Shown here in pieces: positions 7,822-16,376 of a stretch of DNA of 18,347 bases. Source of the DNA: an uncultured Campylobacter sp. (GTDB lineage: Bacteria > Campylobacterota > Campylobacteria > Campylobacterales > Campylobacteraceae); assembly GCF_937997465.1 (NCBI RefSeq), contig NZ_CALKTQ010000301.1:1-18347 (forward strand), read 5' to 3'. The notes beneath the pieces were generated by a model, which saw nothing but the letters and a program-made list of their open reading frames with translations, was not told where the DNA came from and did not search any database. A program made the translations under genes and the position numbers. Numbering within the stretch: the first letter of the stretch is position 1; each line of letters opens with the position of its first letter.

Positions 7822-9224
7822 TTGAGTCCTTTGATGACGTCCGCGGCCGTGAGCGCGTAGTCGTTGATTTTGATTTCGCGAGCGGCTAGAGCGTGAGCTA
7901 GCGTGCCCGAGATCGCGGCATTTAGCGGGTCGTAACCCTGAGCGAGCAGTCCCGCGACGATACCGCTTAGCGCGTCTCCGCTACCGCCTTTTGCGAGCGC
8001 GGCGCTACCGTGCGTCATGACGTATACCTCGCCGCCTTGCGCGATTAGCGTATTTGCACCCTTTAAAACAAGCACGCATTTAAAATTTCGGCTAAAAATT
8101 TGAGCGAGTTTAAAGCGGTTTTTTTGTACTTCGCCAGCGTCAAATTTGCCCAGATTTGCAAGCTCCAGCAAGCCCGCAAACTCCTTTGGATGCGGCGTTA
8201 TCACAACTTTTTCGTTGTTTAAAAGCTTAAGCGTGCGCGGCTCGTAGCAAAGATCGGCGTCGATAACTAGCGCGTCTTTTGTTTTTAGCTCGCTAAAAAG
8301 CTCGTCTTTTTGCGCCTCGCTAAGCTCGCCAAGCCCCATACCGACGGCACCGACTCGCATTTTTGACGTTATGCACGCGCTTTGCATCAAAACGGGCTCG
8401 AGGTCTAAATTTTCGCCCACGACGCTAACGAGTCCCGCGCCGATAGTTAGCGCAGCAAGTCCCGCTATACGCGCCGCTCCACACTTTTGGCCGCTAACGA
8501 CAAACACGTGGCCAAAGTCACCCTTGTTAGCGTTTTGCTTAGTGCGAAACGGCAAATTTAAGTCACTTTTCCCAAGTTGATAAAAGCTCGTCTGCGTCTC
8601 GTAAAGCTCGCGAGATAGGCCTAAATTTGCGACTTTCACGCGCCCGACGAAATCCTTTGCAAAGTCGCTATAAAGCGCTAGCTTTAACGTGCCCATCGTC
8701 ACGGTCGTGTCAGCCTTAAAAACCGCTCCTTGCGATAAACCGTTTTTATCAAGTCCGCTTGGGATGTCGCAGGTGAGCTTGTAGCCGGGTTTTGCATTTA
8801 GTAGATTTATCAAATTTATCGTTCGTTCGTTTAGCTCGCGGCTAAGCCCCGTACCGAATATCCCGTCGATAATGCAGTCAATTTCGCCGCCTTCCGTCAA
8901 ATTTGAGATCAAATTTACGCCGCATTTTAGAGCCCTTGTTAGTTCTATTTTTGAGATTTCGTTTTGTTTGTCGCTGGCTAAAAATGCGAAACAATCAAAT
9001 TTGCCGCCCAAAAGCCTAAGCGCGGCGAGCACGTCTGCGCCGTTATTTCCGCTGCCGACTACGCCTAAAATTTTACGGCGTTTGGTCGATGATTTTTTGA
9101 ACTTACTTCGCACGGCGTTGGCTAACGCGTTAGCCGCGTTTTGCATCAAAACTTCGGTGCTAAGCCCAAACTCGCTCACGGCTCTAGCGTCAAGCTCCGC
9201 CGTATCCCAAAATAGCTTTTTCAT
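7803..9224 (-). CDS. nnrD: Bifunctional NAD(P)H-hydrate epimerase / ADP-dependent dehydratase
   Basis: A 473-residue YjeF-type fusion that repairs hydrated, damaged NADH and NADPH. The N-terminal epimerase (NnrE, YjeF_N, about residues 1-210) has V-G-S-G-N-N-G-A-D-V-L (56-66) and D-I-P-S-G-L-D (153-159). The C-terminal dehydratase (NnrD, ribokinase-like, about 225-470) has N-K-G-D-F-G-H-V (233-240), D-A-D-L (322-325), T-P-H-P-K-E-F-A (343-350) and the nucleotide-binding A-K-G-G-S-G-D-A-L-S-G (411-421). Both halves look intact. The ATG overlaps the comM stop by 4 nt (ATGA), and AGGAGG lies 6-8 nt upstream. The symbol nnrD is used here although the product carries both activities. Confidence 0.93.
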   Translation of the reverse strand: MKKLFWDTAELDARAVSEFGLSTEVLMQNAANALANAVRSKFKKSSTKRRKILGVVGSGNNGADVLAALRLLGGKFDCFAFLASDKQNEISKIELTRALKCGVNLISNLTEGGEIDCIIDGIFGTGLSRELNERTINLINLLNAKPGYKLTCDIPSGLDKNGLSQGAVFKADTTVTMGTLKLALYSDFAKDFVGRVKVANLGLSRELYETQTSFYQLGKSDLNLPFRTKQNANKGDFGHVFVVSGQKCGAARIAGLAALTIGAGLVSVVGENLDLEPVLMQSACITSKMRVGAVGMGLGELSEAQKDELFSELKTKDALVIDADLCYEPRTLKLLNNEKVVITPHPKEFAGLLELANLGKFDAGEVQKNRFKLAQIFSRNFKCVLVLKGANTLIAQGGEVYVMTHGSAALAKGGSGDALSGIVAGLLAQGYDPLNAAISGTLAHALAAREIKINDYALTAADVIKGLKCLRKK

Positions 9225-10741
9225 GCGCCCTCCTGCTTCACTCGGTAGCTCAAAGCTTCTAAAATATGAGGCTTTTTGATTATGCGCGAGCCCTCGATGT
9301 CGGCGATCGTGCGGGCGACTTTTAGAGTTTTATTGATAGCGCGGCGGCTAAGCGAAAATCTCTGCGTAGCAAAATCTAGCACGCCGCTCGCCTCGTCGTC
9401 GCAAATGCAAAATTTAGCTATCTCTTCGTCGCCGAGCTTGCCGTTTAGCTCGCTTTGAGAGCGCGAGATTTGCGTCTCAAACACGCGCAGCACAGTTTGC
9501 CACATCGCTTCGCTCGTAACGTCGCTCTTGTCGCTCGCGGCCACCTCGTCCATCTGTACGTGAAGGTCGATGCGGTCTAGTACGGGTGCCGAAATACGCG
9601 ATTTATAGCGCTTGATCTCGAGCTCCGAGCATTTGCATTCTAGATTTTTGGAGAGCAGATTACCGCAAGGGCACGGGTTCATCGCGGCTACAAACATAAA
9701 TTTGGTCTCATACGTGACCTTTGAGTTTACCCGCGAAACATTGATTTTATAGTCCTCGAGCGGCTCGCGCAAGCTCTCTAAAATTTGGGGCGCAAAGTGC
9801 GGAAGCTCGTCAAAAAATAAAATCCCGCCGTTAGCTAGCCCGACCTCGCCGATCCTAGCCGAGCTCGATCCGCCGCCAAATATCGAGCTGCGTGTGCTCG
9901 TATGATGGGGTGAACGAAAGGCGCGCAGAGCGGAAAATTCGCTCTCTTGCTGATTTAGCGAGCTGTAAGCGCAACTGAGCAAAATCTCATCCAAGCTTTG
10001 CGGCGGCAAAATGTAGCGCAGTCGCTTGGCGCTCATGCTTTTGCCGCATCCGGGGCTACCCTCAAAGATAATGTTATGCATACCGCAAGCGGCCACCAGA
10101 CAGGCTCTTTTTGCCCTACTCTGGCCTTTAACGTCGCTAAAATTTAGCTCGAAATTTTGATTTTTTACGAAGCTTTTTTCGCCGATTTTGAACAAATTTG
10201 AAAAAAGCGGATGAACGGCGCCGACTTTGCGCGAGGCGGCAAACTGAGGCTCTAGGAAAAATTTGATCGCCTCGGCCAAATTTGAAACGGCGTAAATTTC
10301 TAAATTCGGTATCGCGCCCGCCTTTTGCGCTATCTCTTGCGGGATCAGAACGCGAGAACCCGGCGCCTTCACGCTCAAAAAAAGCAAGATAGAAAAAAGG
10401 CTCGCCGTACTTTTGACGCCGCCGTCAAGCCCAAGCTCACCGAACGCAAAAATCGGCTCAAAGTCGCGCTCTTTTTGCAAAGCGATTAAAAGCGCGATGG
10501 GTAGGTCAAAGTGACTACCGGATTTTGGCATATCGGATGGGGATAAATTTATGATGATTTTTTGCGCGGGGAAGGAGAAATTTAACGATAAAAGCGCCGA
10601 TTTTACGCGTTCGGCGCTCTCTTTGATCGAAGCTCCCGCAAGACCCACGATATTAAGTGCGGGCAAACCGCGGTTAAAGCTGGACTCGACATCCACAAGC
10701 CGTAATTCGTCATTATAAGTGGCGCATTTTAGGGCTTTCAT
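9221..10741 (-). CDS. comM: YifB/ComM-family AAA+ ATPase (Mg chelatase-like)
   Basis: A 506-residue ComM/YifB protein. The family includes a hexameric branch-migration helicase that helps integrate incoming DNA during natural transformation; that role here is inferred from the family. The N-terminal ChlI-like domain (about 1-165) carries G-L-P-A-L-N-I-V-G-L and N-L-S-P-S-D-M-P-K-S-G. Walker A is G-S-P-G-C-G-K-S (228-235), followed by F-R-S-P-H-H-T-S (275-282), Walker B G-I-L-F-F-D-E (306-312), and a cysteine group C357-P-C359 with C369-K-C371 that resembles a metal site. A-P-V-L-D-R-I-D-L-H-V (385-395) is the second ATPase signature. The start overlaps the def stop by 4 nt and has no obvious Shine-Dalgarno, so translation probably depends on def. 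Confidence 0.92.
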   Translation of the reverse strand: MKALKCATYNDELRLVDVESSFNRGLPALNIVGLAGASIKESAERVKSALLSLNFSFPAQKIIINLSPSDMPKSGSHFDLPIALLIALQKERDFEPIFAFGELGLDGGVKSTASLFSILLFLSVKAPGSRVLIPQEIAQKAGAIPNLEIYAVSNLAEAIKFFLEPQFAASRKVGAVHPLFSNLFKIGEKSFVKNQNFELNFSDVKGQSRAKRACLVAACGMHNIIFEGSPGCGKSMSAKRLRYILPPQSLDEILLSCAYSSLNQQESEFSALRAFRSPHHTSTRSSIFGGGSSSARIGEVGLANGGILFFDELPHFAPQILESLREPLEDYKINVSRVNSKVTYETKFMFVAAMNPCPCGNLLSKNLECKCSELEIKRYKSRISAPVLDRIDLHVQMDEVAASDKSDVTSEAMWQTVLRVFETQISRSQSELNGKLGDEEIAKFCICDDEASGVLDFATQRFSLSRRAINKTLKVARTIADIEGSRIIKKPHILEALSYRVKQEGA

Positions 10742-11250
10742 GCGTTTTTTTGCTTTTTATACTCTTTGTCGAATTTCTTGCGTTTGTTGTAGCCGATGCG
10801 TTCAATAAAAAGGTGTCCGTCGAGGTGATCCATCTCGTGCTGGATCGCAACCGACAAAAGCCCGTCCGCCTCGAGCTCTTTTCGCTCGCCGAAGCGATCT
10901 TGATACTCCAGCGTTATAAACTCGGCTCTTTTTACGTCTTCGTAATATCCGGGTACGCTAAGGCAGCCTTCTTGATAGATGATTTCGCCCTCTTTGCGTA
11001 AAATTTTGGGATTTATGATTTCTAACAGATCCTCTTTACGCTGCTCTTTGCTCTCTTCGTCCACTAAATTTATGATCAAAATTTGCTTAGCCTCGCCCGT
11101 TTGGATGGCGGCTAGTCCGATGCCGTTTTTAGCAATCATGGTCTCATACATATCGTCTAAAAATTTATGCAGTTCGGCGTCAAAAACTTTCACTTCAAGC
11201 GATTTGACGAAAAGTTTTTTGTTAGGATAGGTTAGAATTTCTAGTATCAT
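10738..11250 (-). CDS. def: Peptide deformylase
   Basis: A 170-residue metalloenzyme that removes the formyl group from the N-terminal methionine of nascent proteins at the ribosome. All three family motifs are present: G-I-G-L-A-A-I-Q (43-50, with Gln50), E-G-C-L-S (94-98, with metal ligand Cys96) and H-E-M-D-H (138-142, with ligands His138 and His142 and catalytic Glu139). A Lys-rich tail ends the protein. The ATG overlaps the stop of the GGDEF-like gene by 4 nt, and AGAGGA lies roughly 12-14 nt upstream. Being three genes downstream of trigger factor, it shares a transcript with another factor acting at the ribosome exit. Confidence 0.96.
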   Translation of the reverse strand: MILEILTYPNKKLFVKSLEVKVFDAELHKFLDDMYETMIAKNGIGLAAIQTGEAKQILIINLVDEESKEQRKEDLLEIINPKILRKEGEIIYQEGCLSVPGYYEDVKRAEFITLEYQDRFGERKELEADGLLSVAIQHEMDHLDGHLFIERIGYNKRKKFDKEYKKQKNA

Positions 11251-12299
11251 TTTTCAGTCTTGTCCTCTAGTACCAAAAAGTGTTCGCCGTCTCTACCAGT
11301 GTTTACAAGCGAATCAAGCGCCAAAGAAAGCATCTCCTCGATAGTTTTTGTCATGTTTAGATCAAAAGTGACCACTTCCATATCAAACTCGTATTTCTCT
11401 CCATTTAGCATGAAAGAGGTGTCGTAAAACATATCGGTTATACGTTTGCAGGCTTTTTGTGCGCCGCTTATGTCGGTATGCTTCATCAGCATAGCAAAAC
11501 ATCCTCCGCCGTAGTGCGACAAGATATCGCTACGCCTCGATGTACGAAGCAACATGCGAGATATATTTTTTAAAACGGCCAACTTGCCTTTTGATCCGAT
11601 GCCATCCAGCGCGCTATCTTTTGGCTTTAGTAGCATAACAGAGGACTTGTAGTCGTATTTTTTTATATTTTCAGACTCGATACCAAGCGTCTTGAGGAAA
11701 AATTTTCTATTATATACGTCAAATTTTTCATCATATATAGACTGTTCTTCAACCAGCTTAAAAACCTTACTAATCTCTTCGTAGCTCGTTTTGATAACTT
11801 CGATATGCTTGTCCATTAGCGAATTCAGCTTGTTTAAGTCTTCGTTAAAAGAGTTAAAGACGCTTTGTATCGTGATCAAATTTACATTTGGATCTAGGCT
11901 TTCCGAGCGTTTTTTGATGATAGTTTTTAAAACTCCCAAATTTTTATATATGAGCGCAACGGCCTGTAGCATGCTTTTTATCTGCATAAAGCTATTTTTG
12001 ACCTCGCGCTCGATATTGATTTGTCTATCGTCCTCGAGTTTGCCGATCTCGTCTTCGATCTTTATGATCTCGCCGACCTTTTTCTTAAAGTCGTCAGACT
12101 GCTTTTCGAGCATCTTTTCAAAAAAAACGGTGTAGTTTTTCGGGATCGAGGGGATATTTTCCTCAGTTAGTTCTTTTATGATCGCCTCGGAAAAACCGTA
12201 AATGTTAAACTCGTCCTTTTTGGCTTTTGCGCCTACTTTTTGAGTAGACGCGTTATTTGCCGCTATGTTTTCGCTTTTTTTGTTGTCTAACTTTATCAA
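11247..12299 (-). CDS. Degenerate GGDEF-domain protein, probable c-di-GMP receptor or regulator
   Basis: A 350-residue soluble protein with no signal peptide or membrane segment. The N-terminal half is polar and helical, with long charged stretches (about 60-180) consistent with coiled coil. The C-terminal domain (about 185-345) follows the GGDEF pattern: Y-N-R-K-F-F (196-201) takes the place of the usual NR-x-x-F signature, and Y-G-G-G-C-F (263-268) takes the place of RYGGDEF. The metal-binding and catalytic acids are thus replaced by Gly and Cys, so cyclase activity is unlikely. R255-x-x-D258, five residues before the GG, matches the inhibitory-site motif that binds c-di-GMP. The gene starts with TTG (12299), 10 nt after clpP, with weak AAAGAG upstream, suggesting low expression. 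The next in-frame ATG, at residue 63, would remove the first 62 residues. I know of no such gene between clpP and def in C. jejuni. Confidence 0.75.
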   Translation of the reverse strand: MIKLDNKKSENIAANNASTQKVGAKAKKDEFNIYGFSEAIIKELTEENIPSIPKNYTVFFEKMLEKQSDDFKKKVGEIIKIEDEIGKLEDDRQINIEREVKNSFMQIKSMLQAVALIYKNLGVLKTIIKKRSESLDPNVNLITIQSVFNSFNEDLNKLNSLMDKHIEVIKTSYEEISKVFKLVEEQSIYDEKFDVYNRKFFLKTLGIESENIKKYDYKSSVMLLKPKDSALDGIGSKGKLAVLKNISRMLLRTSRRSDILSHYGGGCFAMLMKHTDISGAQKACKRITDMFYDTSFMLNGEKYEFDMEVVTFDLNMTKTIEEMLSLALDSLVNTGRDGEHFLVLEDKTEK

Positions 12300-12309
12300 A
12301 TTTTACTCT

Positions 12310-12900
12310 TTACTTAAAGCTTTTCTCCAAAACTTTATCTATAAGCCCGTACTCTTTGGCTTCGGCAGAGCTCATGAAAAAGTCCCTGTCGGTATCTTTT
12401 TGGATTTTAGTTAGTTTTTGACCCGTATTTTTAGCTAGGATCGCGTTTAAAATTTCTTTCATACGCAAGATTTCCTTCGCCTGGATCTCTATATCCGTCG
12501 CCTGTCCGCGCGCGCCGCCTAAAGGCTGATGGATCATGATGCGTGAATTTGGTAGCGCATAACGCTTACCCTGCGCCCCGCAGCTAAGCAAAAACGCGCC
12601 CATAGACGCTGCCTGACCGATGCAGATCGTGCAGACGTCGGGCTTGATGTAGTTCATCGTATCGTAAATGCTAAATCCGCTCGTTATCACGCCGCCTGGA
12701 CTGTTTATATATAGATATATGTCTTTGTCCGGATCTTCGGCCTCTAAAAACAGCATCTGAGCCACGATCGCAGACGCCATACCGTCCTCGATCTCGCCGC
12801 TAAGCATTATTATGCGGTCTTTTAGCAGGCGTGAGTAGATGTCGTAGCTTCTCTCGCCCTTGCTCGTGCGCTCGATGACGTAGGGGATGTAGTAGCTCAT
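12310..12900 (-). CDS. clpP: ATP-dependent Clp protease proteolytic subunit ClpP
   Basis: A 196-residue serine peptidase that assembles into a 14-mer chamber and degrades proteins fed in by ClpX or ClpA. The catalytic triad is complete: Ser99 in G-Q-A-A-S-M-G-A, His124 in I-M-I-H-Q-P-L-G-G, and Asp173 in D-T-D-R-D-F-F, each offset by two from mature E. coli numbering. The short N-terminus (MSYYIPYVIERT) suggests little or no propeptide. The ATG shares one base with the tig stop (TAATG) and is preceded by AAGGCGGAG. Coupling with trigger factor immediately upstream is a common arrangement in bacteria. Confidence 0.97.
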   Translation of the reverse strand: MSYYIPYVIERTSKGERSYDIYSRLLKDRIIMLSGEIEDGMASAIVAQMLFLEAEDPDKDIYLYINSPGGVITSGFSIYDTMNYIKPDVCTICIGQAASMGAFLLSCGAQGKRYALPNSRIMIHQPLGGARGQATDIEIQAKEILRMKEILNAILAKNTGQKLTKIQKDTDRDFFMSSAEAKEYGLIDKVLEKSFK

Positions 12901-14216
12901 TACTCCGCCTTTTTCTCTTTCTTATCGCTCTTTAGCGCAAACATCTCGTTAAATAGCTTCTCCTCGATCATCGACATTTTGATCGCAGGTAAAATTCCTT
13001 GATTTTTATAGTTTTCAAGGTGTTGTTTCGGATCTATACCCGAGCGATATGCCTCAAAGTAAACCGCTTGGATCAGCTCTTGGTCGCTTACCTTGATATC
13101 TCTGCGGCGCGCTAGCTCGTCTATTATAAACGTTAGCTTCACGCTTTTTACGGCGTCGTCGCGGTATGTCTCGCGCTGTTTAGTTAGAGCGTCTTTATCC
13201 TCTCTAAATTTAGCCATCTGCTCAGGCGTAAAGCTACTCCAAGCGCCGCGGAACTGCATATCCATCTCTTGCTCTACGATGTTTTTCGGCACGTCGAAGT
13301 TAAATTTAGCCACGATCGCGTCGGCAAATTTAGGCTTTAGCTCCTCGTTTACGTTTTTAGCGTGCTTCTCGGCTTTGATCTGCTCTTTTAGTCTCTCTTC
13401 AAACAGCTCGACGCTCACCTTTTCCTCGCCCGGCATGATGCGTTTTAGCGTCTCTTCGTCGATCTCTTCAGGTACTTTTTTACCTTGGATTTCGTGTAGT
13501 TTTACTTTAAACGTCGCGTCTTTGCCCGCAAGGTGCGCAGCTCCGTACTCGGCAGGGAATTTAACCTTCACATCACGCTCTTCGCCGACTTTTAGCCCGA
13601 TCATACCGTCCTCAAAGCCAGGTATAAACTGACCTGAGCCGATTTCTAGCAGGTAGTTTTCGGCTTTGCCGCCCTCAAACGCCTCGTCGTCTACGAAGCC
13701 CTCGAAGTCAAATTTAGCAAAATCTCCCTTTTCAAGCGCCTCTTTTTCCACTTTTTCTAGCGGAGCCATCATTTTTAAAATTTCATTTTTTCTCTCGTCG
13801 ATCTCTTTTTTGGTTACGCGCGGAGTGCTGACGCTTTCTATCAGCTCCTCGTAGCCGTCGATGTTTATAACCGGTTTAAACGAAAGCTCGATCTCCGCGT
13901 CTATCTCGTTCTCGCCTCTGTCAAATTTAGTCACGATCGGCTCGCCGATAACCTCTTCAAATTTTCTATTTAGCTCTTTTAGACCTGCGTCTATGACGTC
14001 TTTTAGCGCGTCTTGCTCAGCATCGGCGGTTAGCTCTTTTTCGTAACGTTTTAGAACTACGTTCACAGGCACTTTGCCCGCTCTAAATCCGTCTATTTTC
14101 ATATTTTTCGCAGCTTTTTTAGCAGCGTTTTCGAGTTTGGATTTTACATCCGCGCTCGGTATTTTCGCACTTAGCGAAGCATTTACGGCGTCGATCGCCT
14201 TGGTTTTGATTTGCAT
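12900..14216 (-). CDS. tig: Trigger factor, ribosome-associated chaperone
   Basis: A 438-residue trigger factor that binds nascent chains at the ribosomal exit tunnel. The ribosome-binding signature G-F-R-A-G-K-V-P lies at 43-50 in the N-terminal domain (about 1-115). The FKBP-type prolyl isomerase domain spans about 160-245 (G-D-F-A-K-F-D-F-E-G-F, then G-S-G-Q-F-I-P-G-F-E-D-G-M-I-G). The C-terminal helical chaperone domain fills the rest and ends in a Lys/Glu-rich tail. The ATG at 14216 has AAAGGA 5 nt upstream. It is the first gene of the seven-gene minus-strand run and is read divergently from folE. Confidence 0.96.
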   Translation of the reverse strand: MQIKTKAIDAVNASLSAKIPSADVKSKLENAAKKAAKNMKIDGFRAGKVPVNVVLKRYEKELTADAEQDALKDVIDAGLKELNRKFEEVIGEPIVTKFDRGENEIDAEIELSFKPVINIDGYEELIESVSTPRVTKKEIDERKNEILKMMAPLEKVEKEALEKGDFAKFDFEGFVDDEAFEGGKAENYLLEIGSGQFIPGFEDGMIGLKVGEERDVKVKFPAEYGAAHLAGKDATFKVKLHEIQGKKVPEEIDEETLKRIMPGEEKVSVELFEERLKEQIKAEKHAKNVNEELKPKFADAIVAKFNFDVPKNIVEQEMDMQFRGAWSSFTPEQMAKFREDKDALTKQRETYRDDAVKSVKLTFIIDELARRRDIKVSDQELIQAVYFEAYRSGIDPKQHLENYKNQGILPAIKMSMIEEKLFNEMFALKSDKKEKKAE

Positions 14217-14247
14217 TAAATTCCTTTAAAAAATAAAAATTTCCTAG

Positions 14248-14256
14248 AGTGTAGCA
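14248..14256 (-). promoter_or_regulatory. Probable extended -10 promoter for the tig operon
   Basis: Read on the minus strand this is TGCTACACT, an extended -10 (TGnTAnAnT) preceded by AATTT. Transcription would begin near 14241, leaving a leader of about 25 nt with AAAGGA before the tig ATG. A second candidate, TATACT (14274-14279), lies further upstream. Confidence 0.5.
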
Positions 14257-14308
14257 AAATTTTCCTTATTCATAGTATAAATTTAAGCGCGCAAAAGGCG
14301 AATTTAAG

Positions 14309-14314
14309 TAAAAT
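14309..14314 (+). promoter_or_regulatory. Possible -10 element for folE-fliI
   Basis: TAAAAT about 42 nt before the folE ATG, in the 139-nt gap shared with divergent tig. It is AT-rich and fits a Campylobacter -10 only loosely. AGGAA at 14346-14350 is the folE ribosome-binding site. Confidence 0.35.
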
Positions 14315-14355
14315 CATTTATCAAATTTAAATAGCAAAATTAGTCAGGAACGCAA

Positions 14356-14958
14356 ATGCAAGAAAATTTAAAAAATGAGAATTTAAAAAAAGAAAAGTTT
14401 GAAAGCTGCGTCGAGCAGATGTTAAATTTAGTCGGCGAAGACCCGCGCAGAGAGGGACTAGTTAAAACTCCCGAGCGCGTTTTTAAAGCTTATGAGTTTT
14501 TAACGAGCGGCTACTTTCAAGACCCAAAAGTCGTGCTAAACGACGCGCTATTTGACAGCTCAAATAACGAAATGGTGCTCGTGCGCGATATCGAGTTTTA
14601 CAGCCTTTGCGAGCATCATTTGCTGCCGTTTTTCGGGCGCGTGCACGTGGCCTATATCCCAAACCACAAGGTTGTCGGTCTTAGCAAAATCCCGCGCATG
14701 GTAAATATCTTCGCCCGCCGCTTGCAGATCCAAGAACAGCTCACCGAGCAGATCGCCGAAGCCGTGCAAGAGGTCATCAAGCCAAAAGGCGTGGGCGTCG
14801 TCATCGAGGCGCGCCACATGTGCGTGGAGATGCGAGGCGTAGGCAAGATCAACTCAACCACTACCACTTCGGCGCTGCGAGGATGTTTTTTAAATAGCAG
14901 CGAGACTAGACGCGAGTTTTTCTCCCTCATAAATTCGCACAAAGAAGTGAGATTTTAG
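14356..14958 (+). CDS. folE: GTP cyclohydrolase I FolE
   Basis: A 200-residue enzyme that converts GTP to 7,8-dihydroneopterin triphosphate, the entry step to folate and, in many bacteria, to queuosine. The zinc site is complete: Cys85 and His88 in S-L-C-E-H-H-L-L-P-F, and Cys156 in A-R-H-M-C-V-E-M-R-G, with His87 and His154 in the positions of the E. coli active-site histidines. G-L-S-K-I-P-R-M-V (108-116) and S-T-T-T-T-S-A-L-R-G (167-176) are further family signatures. This is therefore the zinc-dependent type I form. The N-terminal extension is short and Lys/Glu/Asn-rich. Its stop codon shares one base with the GTG start of fliI. Confidence 0.96.
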   Translation: MQENLKNENLKKEKFESCVEQMLNLVGEDPRREGLVKTPERVFKAYEFLTSGYFQDPKVVLNDALFDSSNNEMVLVRDIEFYSLCEHHLLPFFGRVHVAYIPNHKVVGLSKIPRMVNIFARRLQIQEQLTEQIAEAVQEVIKPKGVGVVIEARHMCVEMRGVGKINSTTTTSALRGCFLNSSETRREFFSLINSHKEVRF

Positions 14959-16262
14959 TGAATTTAGATAGCTTAAAATCAAAACTGGGCGCAAATTTAT
15001 CTCTATCTAGCGTCTTTGGCGTGATCGAGCGAATTTCTGCTACGACGATAGAGATCTCGGGACTGCGCCCCAGCATCGGCGACATCGTGCAAATTTGCGC
15101 TAAAGACAAGAGCAAAAGCGGACTGGCGATGGTGACCGAGGTGCGGCAAAATACCGCGCTCATCTCGCCCTTTGGCTTTGTAGAAGGCTACAAGATCGGC
15201 GACTTCGTCTATCAGAGCGACCAAGGTATGAAAATACCCGTCGGAGACGCTCTTTTGGGGCGCGTGGTGGATCCTTTTATGAATCCAAAAGACGGCAAGG
15301 GCGCGATCGCCGCCACCGAGTACGCCCCGATAATGCGCGCTCCGATCGATGCTATGAAGCGCGGACTAATAGATGAAATTTTTAGCGTCGGAGTTAAAAG
15401 CATAGACGGACTACTAACCTGCGGCAAAGGCCAGAAACTAGGCATTTTCGCGGGCTCTGGCGTGGGCAAAAGTACGCTCATGGGTATGATAGTGAAAAAC
15501 TCGCAAGCTCCGATCAAGGTAGTCGCCCTAATCGGCGAGCGCGGCCGCGAGGTGCCGGAGTTTATCGAGAAAAATTTACGCGGCGATCTAAGCGGCACCG
15601 TCGTCATCGTAGCAACTAGCGACGATAGCCCGCTGATGCGAAAATACGGCGCCTTTTGCGCGATGAGCGTGGCCGAATACTTCAAAAACCAAGGCAAAGA
15701 TGTGCTTTTTATTATGGATAGCGTGACGAGGTTTGCCATGGCGCAGCGAGAGATAGGTCTAGCGCTGGGCGAGCCGCCGACTTCTAAGGGCTACCCGCCA
15801 TCCGTGCTCACCCTACTGCCTCAACTGATGGAGCGTGCGGGCAAAGAGGAAGGCAAGGGCAGCATAACGGCCTTTTTTACCGTGTTAGTCGATGGCGATG
15901 ACATGAGCGATCCGATAGCCGACCAGAGTCGCTCGATCCTAGACGGCCACATCGTGCTTAGTCGCGAGATGACGGACTTTGGCATCTACCCGCCTATAAA
16001 TATCCTAAACTCCGCCTCGCGCGTGATGAGCGACATCGCGACCAAAGAGCACAGGGCAAACGCCGCCAAGCTAAAACGTCTCTACTCACTTCTAAAAGAA
16101 AACGAGGTCCTGCTACGCATCGGCGCGTATCAAAAGGGCAGCGACAAAGAGCTAGACCTTGCTATCTCAAAAAAAGAATTTATAGATAACTTCCTAAAAC
16201 AAGACGCCGAAGAGGGCTTTAGCTTCGAGCAAACGCAAGAGCTGCTAAGTGGGATAAATTAG
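14958..16262 (+). CDS. fliI: Flagellum-specific ATPase FliI
   Basis: A 434-residue ATPase of the flagellar type III export apparatus, related to the F1 beta subunit, which acts at the cytoplasmic base of the export gate as a hexamer. Walker A is G-S-G-V-G-K-S-T (166-173), G-E-R-G-R-E-V lies at 193-199, Walker B is D-V-L-F-I-M-D-S-V-T (248-257), and G-Y-P-P-S-V-L-T-L-L-P (278-288) is the type III export ATPase signature. It begins with GTG, the first base of which is the last base of the folE stop codon. The only nearby ribosome-binding sequence is the weak GAAGTGAG, so it is probably coupled to folE. I see no strong terminator after it. Other flagellar genes are not in view, which is normal for the scattered flagellar genes of Campylobacter. 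Confidence 0.96.
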   Translation: MNLDSLKSKLGANLSLSSVFGVIERISATTIEISGLRPSIGDIVQICAKDKSKSGLAMVTEVRQNTALISPFGFVEGYKIGDFVYQSDQGMKIPVGDALLGRVVDPFMNPKDGKGAIAATEYAPIMRAPIDAMKRGLIDEIFSVGVKSIDGLLTCGKGQKLGIFAGSGVGKSTLMGMIVKNSQAPIKVVALIGERGREVPEFIEKNLRGDLSGTVVIVATSDDSPLMRKYGAFCAMSVAEYFKNQGKDVLFIMDSVTRFAMAQREIGLALGEPPTSKGYPPSVLTLLPQLMERAGKEEGKGSITAFFTVLVDGDDMSDPIADQSRSILDGHIVLSREMTDFGIYPPINILNSASRVMSDIATKEHRANAAKLKRLYSLLKENEVLLRIGAYQKGSDKELDLAISKKEFIDNFLKQDAEEGFSFEQTQELLSGIN

Positions 16263-16376
16263 TCAAATTTAGGCTTTTCGGGCAAATTTGAGCACGATTT
16301 ATCCTGCCGGTTCTTAAATTTGACGGGTTAAATTTAAGCCAAATATTTTTATCGCACGGCGCGCAAAGGATAAAAT

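Noticed and set aside
7364..7825. Plus-strand open frame opposite purN
   Set aside because: PurN carries all catalytic residues on the minus strand, and this frame is an antisense shadow without a ribosome-binding site.
13093..13632. Plus-strand open frame of 179 codons opposite tig
   Set aside because: It is very Ser/Leu/Phe-rich, as expected from the antisense of a Lys/Glu-rich gene, and tig is intact on the other strand.
15212..15739. Minus-strand open frame of 175 codons opposite fliI
   Set aside because: FliI is complete with all ATPase motifs in the plus frame; the antisense frame shows no recognisable motif.
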